Origin: JAAZPT01 sp034180455
GTDB taxonomy: Bacteria > Bacillota > Clostridia > Christensenellales > Aristaeellaceae
Assembly: GCA_034180455.1 (NCBI GenBank)
Contig: JAXFOG010000012.1
Span: 1 to 64,000, forward strand
Reading direction: 5' to 3'
DNA: 64,000 nt
A model generated the notes under the pieces. That model had not been told where the DNA came from, searched no databases, and saw nothing but the letters and a program-made list of their open reading frames with translations. This document shows positions 58,629 to 64,000 of this stretch, piece by piece. The translations under genes were made by a program, and so were the position numbers. Position 1 is the stretch's first letter. Each line of letters starts with the position of its first letter.

Positions 58629-58650
58629 TCCCAAATAGGAGGAAATAGCG

Positions 58651-59163
58651 ATGGCACAACGCAAGTTGGGCCGTACCGCTCAACAGAGACAGGCTCTGTT
58701 GCGCAATCAGGTTACAAACCTTATTTGGTACGGTCAGATAGAAACGACTCTTACACGTGCAAAAGAAGTGCGCTCCATGGCAGAAAGGCTAATTACCCTT
58801 GCTATGGGTGTACATGATCAGAGCGTAGAAGTTACAAAAGAATCTCATAACGAAAAAGGTCAGCTCGTTACCATTACATCTCAGAATGATACACCAGAAA
58901 AATTGGCTGTACGTCGTAGAATTATGGCATATCTATATGATGTTAAACTACAGAGAGAAAAGGACGAGGACAAGCAGGACTATAAAGAGCGCTCAAAGGC
59001 AAACAACCATCCAGTTGTTGAAAAGCTCTTTAGAGAAATAGCTCCTAGGTTTGTAAAACGCAATCAGGAGAAGGGTTGCGCTGGTGGATATACCCGTATT
59101 ATAAAGATGGGCCCACGCAGAGGCGATTCTGCTGAAATGGTTCTTTTGCAGATTATCAAGTAA
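58651..59163 (+). CDS. rplQ: 50S ribosomal protein L17 (long form)
   Basis: This 170-residue L17 has the conserved ends 'RKLGRTAQQRQALLRN' and 'GGYTRIIKMGPRRGDSAEMVLL'. It is about 50 residues longer than B. subtilis L17 because of charged insertions between residues ~55 and ~115 (including 'KEDEDKQDYKERS'-like sequence). Such long forms occur in some Clostridia. L17 binds 23S rRNA near the peptide exit tunnel. It is the last gene of the operon; GGAGG precedes the ATG and a terminator follows. Confidence 0.95.
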   Translation: MAQRKLGRTAQQRQALLRNQVTNLIWYGQIETTLTRAKEVRSMAERLITLAMGVHDQSVEVTKESHNEKGQLVTITSQNDTPEKLAVRRRIMAYLYDVKLQREKDEDKQDYKERSKANNHPVVEKLFREIAPRFVKRNQEKGCAGGYTRIIKMGPRRGDSAEMVLLQIIK

Positions 59164-59167
59164 TTAT

Positions 59168-59193
59168 AAAAAGGCTCTTTAAGAGCCTTTTTT
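59168..59193 (+). terminator. Terminator of the alpha ribosomal operon
   Basis: AAAAAGGCTC and GAGCCTTTTT form a 10-bp stem with a 5-base loop, followed by T. Confidence 0.88.
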
Positions 59194-59207
59194 CTTTTGC
59201 TTATAAC

Positions 59208-59236
59208 TTGATTTTGAGAAGCTTATTTCTTATAAT
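59208..59236 (+). promoter_or_regulatory. Sigma-A promoter of addA
   Basis: TTGATT (4 of 6), a 17-bp spacer and a perfect TATAAT, 27 bp before the ATG. Confidence 0.65.
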
Positions 59237-59263
59237 TTTATTATTAACTAATGTGGAGGATAT

Positions 59264-62200
59264 ATGAACTTTACACCGGAACAGAATGCTGCTATAAATG
59301 ATAGAAGTCCATATTTGCTTGTAAGCGCTGCTGCTGGAGCAGGCAAGACGGCTGTGCTTGTAGAGCGTATTGTATCCCTTATAGTAAATGATGGTATCAG
59401 TATAGATCGTATGCTAATAATGACCTTCACAAACGCCGCTGCAAGAGAACTTAAGCAGCGACTGTCTAAGAGATTATATGAAGAAAGTTTAGTAAATTAC
59501 AAAGTTTCAGAGCAGCTTAGTAGACTTGCATTTGCAAACATAGGCACTATGCATAGTTTTTGCTTTAAACTTATTAAGCAAGAATTTGCCTTGCTTGGAT
59601 TAAACATTAATGTTAGCATCGCAACATCGGATTATAGACAAAAGATATATGATCAATCTATAGATGATATGTTTGAGGAAGTCTATACCGATGCAAATGA
59701 CGATATAGAAAGCTTTGCTGCGGCATATAAAGAAGAAGAAATTATAAACATTATTGGTAGAATTTACAGTAAAATGCTTGCAATGCCAGATCCTTGGGGC
59801 TGGCTTGATAACAGCGCTTCTGGCCAAATTTCTAATGTAGATATATACAATCTAGCTTATGATATCCTTAGAGAACAAATAGAAACTATAAATGCAATTG
59901 TGGAAGAATATAGGAAAATTCCTGGAGCAGAAGAGCAGTTTGATGCAGACTATGATAAGCTAGGTTTGTTTGACACCAATCAGTTTCAATTTGATAGCAA
60001 TAATCTTGAAAAATATAAAATAACCCTTGATAGACAAAAGAGCATAAAAGGTGCTAATTCAGATGAAACATTAAAACAATTAAAAAATACAATTTCTGAT
60101 ATACGAAATAAAATAAAAGATGAACTAAAAAATTTATCTAATAATATAGACTTAATAAACTCATACAATTCAAATAAAGACCTAATATTATCGCATATTA
60201 GAGCTATACAAAAGATGCTCTTGTCTTTGCACAAAAACTTTCAAAATCGTAAAAGAGCCAAAAATGTCGTTGACTATTCAGATATGGAGCAAATGGCTTT
60301 AACGCTCCTTAACATGGATGATATTAAGGATAAGATAAATAGAGATTATGATGCGATATTTGTAGATGAATGTCAGGATAACTCAGCCATACAGGACGAA
60401 ATAATACATAAGCTTAAATCACAAAGCAATATGATTTTCATGGTAGGAGATATAAAACAGAGTATATATAGATTTAGAAATGCCGAGCCAAATCTTTTTT
60501 TGGATAAATTAAACACTTATAGCAACAAAGAAAATTCTTCAAACAGAAAAATATTGCTTAATAAAAACTATCGTAGCAATCCTTATGTTATTGATGCAAC
60601 AAATAGAGTGTTTAGCAAGGTTCTTATACCCGATCCAATGGAGTTAAGCTATATAGAAGGCGTAGATTGGTTACAAGCTGGTAGAACAGATGAAAGTGGC
60701 ACAAGAGTTAAGCTCAGAAATATCTTTTATAATGCAAATCGTGCAAAAGAGGGCGAAAACATCACTGCATCATATTTAGCAGAGCAAATAAAAAAACTGG
60801 TTGGAACCCCTATGCCAAACAGCGATAGGCTAATAGAGTATGACGATATAGCTATTCTTGCACCACGAGTTACTGATAATGGACTTGGTCAAGCTATAAT
60901 TGATACCCTTGAAGATTACAGTATACCATTCTATTGTGACAAGCTAAACGCTCTCGGTGGATTTACTGGAATAGATCAGATAATTTCATGGCTTAGTGTG
61001 CTTACAAACTCGTATGACGATCTATCACTACTTGCTATACTAAGAGGCCCTACATTTAATTTAGACGATGAGACTCTTGCTCATATTCGTTTGGCTTGTC
61101 CAAATCAGGACGCAATGTTTAGTGAAGCATTTTATTATTGCGCTCACTTGGCAGACGATACTGAAGATTATAGCTCATTTGTGGATTGGAGTAGCGATAT
61201 TAAGGACCAAAGACTATTTACATTCCAGCAGGCACTAAGGCATAAGGAAGACCTCAGTATGGAAGATTATGGGCCTTTGTATCAATTATGTAGAGATATA
61301 CTTAAGCTTATAAACCAGGAGCGCTTTGTTGTGCGCTTCATTCCCTTTGACAAATATATATGGAGCTTTGTAGAGCGTAGCCTTTTATACAACTATTATG
61401 CAAGCCAAGTGGATGGCGATAACTATATAGCTGAGATAGAAGCATTTTGTGCAAGAGCAAATAACTATTTAAATGAAACCGGAGTTTCTATTGCAGAATT
61501 TGTAGAAGACTACAAGGCACATAGCAATTCAAAATCAGATGATGGCGATATTAAAACTATTCCACCACATCATGGTTATGTTACAGTTGGTACTATTCAC
61601 TCATCAAAAGGCCTTGAATATCCGATAGTTTTTATAGCAGGTCTTGAAAGTTCAATAGGATCAAAACCAGGCTCTGATTCCACTGTAATTGCTCATAATG
61701 AATATGGAATTGGATTAAAATATAGAGAGCCGGAGACTATGTTTAGATCTACAAGCATGATATATGATGCAATAAAAGCACAAAACGAAAAAGAACTAAG
61801 AGCCGAAAAAGCAAGATTGCTTTATGTTGCCATGACTCGTGCAAAGGAAAGCCTGTATATAGTAAGTGCTGAAAAAATCACTTTAAAAGAAATAGAGAAG
61901 GATCTACCTAATATACTTGAAGAAAAAATGATGAGTAAACTCTTTGAGTTTAAAGATGCTGATAGAGTTTATTCACTAAAAAAAGCTGATTCATATATCG
62001 ATCTTATTAGAATTGCACTCAGTGATGATAATGACTTTTTTATGGCAAGCAATTCTATATATAGTTTGCCAGATATGCACAATGAATTTATGGATACCAA
62101 TTTGCAAGAACAAACCTTCTCCAAAAACATCAACAATAAGTTCTATGAATGGGATATTAAGATTGCCCTTGCTGATGTTGAGCAAATGGAGGAGAGAAAG

Positions 62201-63184
62201 CAGCTTATGCCGTCAAAGCTAAAAGCTTTGACGAAGGATTCTCTGGATAGAATAAATGGCCTTGTAAACAACATTAAACCAGAGCCATTAGAAATTCAAA
62301 TAAGCAAAACCAATCCAGATTATACTAGAATAGAGCAAGTTGGCGATAGGGTATTGCTAAAGACCACTATCACTTATGTATGCGAAGTAATCATAAATGC
62401 AGGCGAATTCTGTGTAAAAATGCCAATAAGCGATAACCAAGTATTTGTGCCAAAAGAGCATGTTTTGCTATATAAACCAAATGAAAACAGGGATTATTCT
62501 TTAAAGCCAGATCTTGAACGCAAAGAAAAGGCTCCAGATGCAAGACGACTTGGCACACTAAAACACTATATCCTTGAGCTAGCAGACTTGAATCATATTA
62601 GGCAGATTTTCAAGGCTGGTGGCAGAGAATATAATATGGGTGAAGGATATAACATTATTGCCGAAGAAGCCCAGGTGGAAGATAAACTTCACACTCCCAT
62701 ACTTGATGATGATACTATTGAAAGATTTAAAACTGAACTGCAAGAACAAAAAATTGTAAGTCCCGAGTTGCAAGAGCTATATACCTTAATAGATGATATT
62801 GCTATAAGAATGAGAGATTCACGCAATATAAATAGCCTTGAATACAAAGCACTTAATCTATATGATATATGTGCTTTCTATATCAATCCTTTAGGCATAC
62901 GCATGCTCAATAGTAATCTGGTCTTTAGGGAACACTCAATAACACTTTTCTTTGAAAAATGGGATCCACAGGTTGTACAGGGAGAGATAGACCTATGCTT
63001 CCTAGAAGATGGAAAATGGGTTATTGTAGACTATAAGAGTGATATGCAGGGGATGAGTGAGGAAACACCTCAATATTTACAACAGATTGCTCTTTATAAG
63101 CTTGCACTTGATTGCGCAAGTCCGTTCAAGACAAAGGAATGCTTTATCTATTCTATAAGCAAAAGAAAGGAACACAGAGTTTAA
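59264..63184 (+). CDS. addA: ATP-dependent helicase/nuclease subunit A (AddA)
   Basis: This 1306-residue UvrD-type helicase-nuclease processes double-strand breaks for RecA. It has Walker A 'SAAAGAGKTA' (residues 21-30), 'MTFTNAAARELKQRL', Walker B 'IFVDECQDNSAIQDE', 'GDIKQSIYRFRNAEP', 'GTIHSSKGLEYPIVFIAG' and 'LYVAMTRAKESLYIV'. The C-terminal RecB-type nuclease has 'GEIDLCFLEDGKWVIVDYKSD' (in parts), with its catalytic Asp and Lys. Length is normal (~1240). The addB partner, usually just upstream, is not in the window; the ribosomal operon is there instead. The MFS gene begins 3 bp after the stop. Confidence 0.95.
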   Translation: MNFTPEQNAAINDRSPYLLVSAAAGAGKTAVLVERIVSLIVNDGISIDRMLIMTFTNAAARELKQRLSKRLYEESLVNYKVSEQLSRLAFANIGTMHSFCFKLIKQEFALLGLNINVSIATSDYRQKIYDQSIDDMFEEVYTDANDDIESFAAAYKEEEIINIIGRIYSKMLAMPDPWGWLDNSASGQISNVDIYNLAYDILREQIETINAIVEEYRKIPGAEEQFDADYDKLGLFDTNQFQFDSNNLEKYKITLDRQKSIKGANSDETLKQLKNTISDIRNKIKDELKNLSNNIDLINSYNSNKDLILSHIRAIQKMLLSLHKNFQNRKRAKNVVDYSDMEQMALTLLNMDDIKDKINRDYDAIFVDECQDNSAIQDEIIHKLKSQSNMIFMVGDIKQSIYRFRNAEPNLFLDKLNTYSNKENSSNRKILLNKNYRSNPYVIDATNRVFSKVLIPDPMELSYIEGVDWLQAGRTDESGTRVKLRNIFYNANRAKEGENITASYLAEQIKKLVGTPMPNSDRLIEYDDIAILAPRVTDNGLGQAIIDTLEDYSIPFYCDKLNALGGFTGIDQIISWLSVLTNSYDDLSLLAILRGPTFNLDDETLAHIRLACPNQDAMFSEAFYYCAHLADDTEDYSSFVDWSSDIKDQRLFTFQQALRHKEDLSMEDYGPLYQLCRDILKLINQERFVVRFIPFDKYIWSFVERSLLYNYYASQVDGDNYIAEIEAFCARANNYLNETGVSIAEFVEDYKAHSNSKSDDGDIKTIPPHHGYVTVGTIHSSKGLEYPIVFIAGLESSIGSKPGSDSTVIAHNEYGIGLKYREPETMFRSTSMIYDAIKAQNEKELRAEKARLLYVAMTRAKESLYIVSAEKITLKEIEKDLPNILEEKMMSKLFEFKDADRVYSLKKADSYIDLIRIALSDDNDFFMASNSIYSLPDMHNEFMDTNLQEQTFSKNINNKFYEWDIKIALADVEQMEERKQLMPSKLKALTKDSLDRINGLVNNIKPEPLEIQISKTNPDYTRIEQVGDRVLLKTTITYVCEVIINAGEFCVKMPISDNQVFVPKEHVLLYKPNENRDYSLKPDLERKEKAPDARRLGTLKHYILELADLNHIRQIFKAGGREYNMGEGYNIIAEEAQVEDKLHTPILDDDTIERFKTELQEQKIVSPELQELYTLIDDIAIRMRDSRNINSLEYKALNLYDICAFYINPLGIRMLNSNLVFREHSITLFFEKWDPQVVQGEIDLCFLEDGKWVIVDYKSDMQGMSEETPQYLQQIALYKLALDCASPFKTKECFIYSISKRKEHRV

Positions 63185-63187
63185 TTT

Positions 63188-64000
63188 ATGACACTATTAT
63201 TGATAATAATTTATATAATTTTTATATCTCTTGGATTGCCAGACTCCTTGCTTGGCACAGCATGGCCTGTAATGTACAAGAGCTTTAATGTTGATATCAG
63301 TTTTGCTTCTGTATTAAGCACAATAACGCTTTTTACAACATCAGCAGTTAGTTTTATTTCTGGAAAATATATACGCAAGTTTGGCACATTCAAGCTTACA
63401 TTCTGCAGCATAATACTAACTATTGTAGGCATAATAGGTATAGCGCTATCTCATAGTATGGGTATTGCAATACTGTTCTTTATAATTTTAGGAGCAGGAG
63501 GTGGAGCCATAGATGCTGCTCTTAATGCTTACATAAGCAAATATTTTAGCGCAAAACACATGAATTGGTTGCATGCATTTTGGGGAGTTGGTGTTACAGT
63601 AAGCCCTCTAGTATTGTCTGTATTCTTAAATGATGGTAGATGGCGTTCAGGATATTTAGCTATTGCATGTTTGCAAACGGCCATACTCTTATTTGTGTTT
63701 ATTAAACGTAGACAATGGGATATCATCAAGGAAGATTTTTCCCTATCCAAAAAAGCAGAGCAAAAATCAAGAATGGAAATAATAAGACACAAAGGTGTGC
63801 GTACATCAATAGTCGCTGCCGGATGCTATTCAGCTGTTGAGTTTACTCTTGGTACATGGGCAGCAAGCTATTTAGTATTTAACGTACATTTGGAGCCAGC
63901 CGAGGCTGCAGCTTGGGTAAGTCTATATTATGCAGGAATTATGGTAGGCAGAATATTAGCAGGCTTTATAAGCACAAAACTAAGCGACAAACAGCTTGTT
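63188..64000 (+). CDS. MFS transporter, 3' truncated by the window edge
   Basis: The frame stays open from ATG 63188 to the right edge (271 codons). The encoded protein has at least seven hydrophobic helices. Features are 'SLGLPDSLLGTAWPVMYKSF' at the start, 'GKYIRKFGTFKL' (the MFS A-loop region), 'GAGGGAIDAALNAYISKYF' and 'HAFWGVGVTVSPLVL'. These resemble the FucP/BMR-like branch of sugar permeases and drug exporters. It starts 3 bp after addA and is probably co-transcribed. The substrate is unknown and the second half lies outside the window. Confidence 0.8.
   Translation, partial: MTLLLIIIYIIFISLGLPDSLLGTAWPVMYKSFNVDISFASVLSTITLFTTSAVSFISGKYIRKFGTFKLTFCSIILTIVGIIGIALSHSMGIAILFFIILGAGGGAIDAALNAYISKYFSAKHMNWLHAFWGVGVTVSPLVLSVFLNDGRWRSGYLAIACLQTAILLFVFIKRRQWDIIKEDFSLSKKAEQKSRMEIIRHKGVRTSIVAAGCYSAVEFTLGTWAASYLVFNVHLEPAEAAAWVSLYYAGIMVGRILAGFISTKLSDKQLV

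Overview
The window is AT-rich chromosomal DNA from a low-GC Gram-positive bacterium, most likely an uncultured member of the Clostridia. The evidence is Bacillota-type content: a T-box leader on thrS, whiA and rapZ, an AddA helicase-nuclease, strong GGAGG ribosome sites, consensus sigma-A promoters and short stem-loop/T-run terminators. No phage, insertion sequence, CRISPR array or rRNA was seen. Coding density is high and most genes sit in overlapping operons.

Layout. 1-2.2 kb: the end of a probable LytR-CpsA-Psr protein, a Nudix hydrolase and a MATE exporter. 2.3-8.9 kb: a P2-type Ca2+ ATPase and the SbcCD nuclease. 8.9-9.1 kb: a tRNA-Lys(CUU) with its own perfect promoter and terminator. 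9.4-13.7 kb: a secreted propeller/solute-binding protein and a secreted four-repeat peptidoglycan-binding protein. 13.7-16.9 kb: a NatAB-like ABC exporter and an aldo/keto reductase. 17-22.8 kb: T-box-thrS, a small HPr-like protein, a NahK-type sugar kinase, murG and pfkA. 22.9-31 kb: a surface-sugar cassette behind a perfect sigma-A promoter, with a WecE/RffA-type aminotransferase, a polyprenyl-phosphate glycosyltransferase, two SMR-type small membrane proteins and three tandem paralogous GT-C-like membrane proteins. 31-35.8 kb: a neopullulanase-type GH13 enzyme, ftsY, a DUF975-like membrane protein with an Asn/Asp tail, and cysteine synthase. 36-37.5 kb: an unknown secreted protein.

37.6-53.2 kb is one tightly packed run of 13 genes: FHA protein, RodA/FtsW, class B PBP, polA, coaE, lytic transglycosylase, oligopeptide-type binding protein, CHAP amidase, zinc-ribbon membrane protein, murB, rapZ, whiA and a GtrII-like membrane protein. 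It joins wall synthesis and remodelling to DNA polymerase I and CoA synthesis. 53.2-56 kb: a membrane-anchored EEP-family phosphohydrolase, a DMT exporter and a sirtuin. 56-59.2 kb: the alpha ribosomal operon (rpsM-rpsK-rpsD-rpoA-rplQ) with its own promoter and a structured leader. 59.2-64 kb: addA and the start of an MFS transporter cut by the window edge.

The most interesting system is the 23-31 kb cassette. Its gene order suggests that a 4-amino-4,6-dideoxy sugar is made in the cytoplasm, loaded on undecaprenyl phosphate, flipped by an SMR pair and transferred outside the cell by GT-C enzymes. This resembles a Gram-positive counterpart of the Arn (aminoarabinose) pathway, but built on an enterobacterial-common-antigen-type aminotransferase. 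The substrate and acceptor are inferred.
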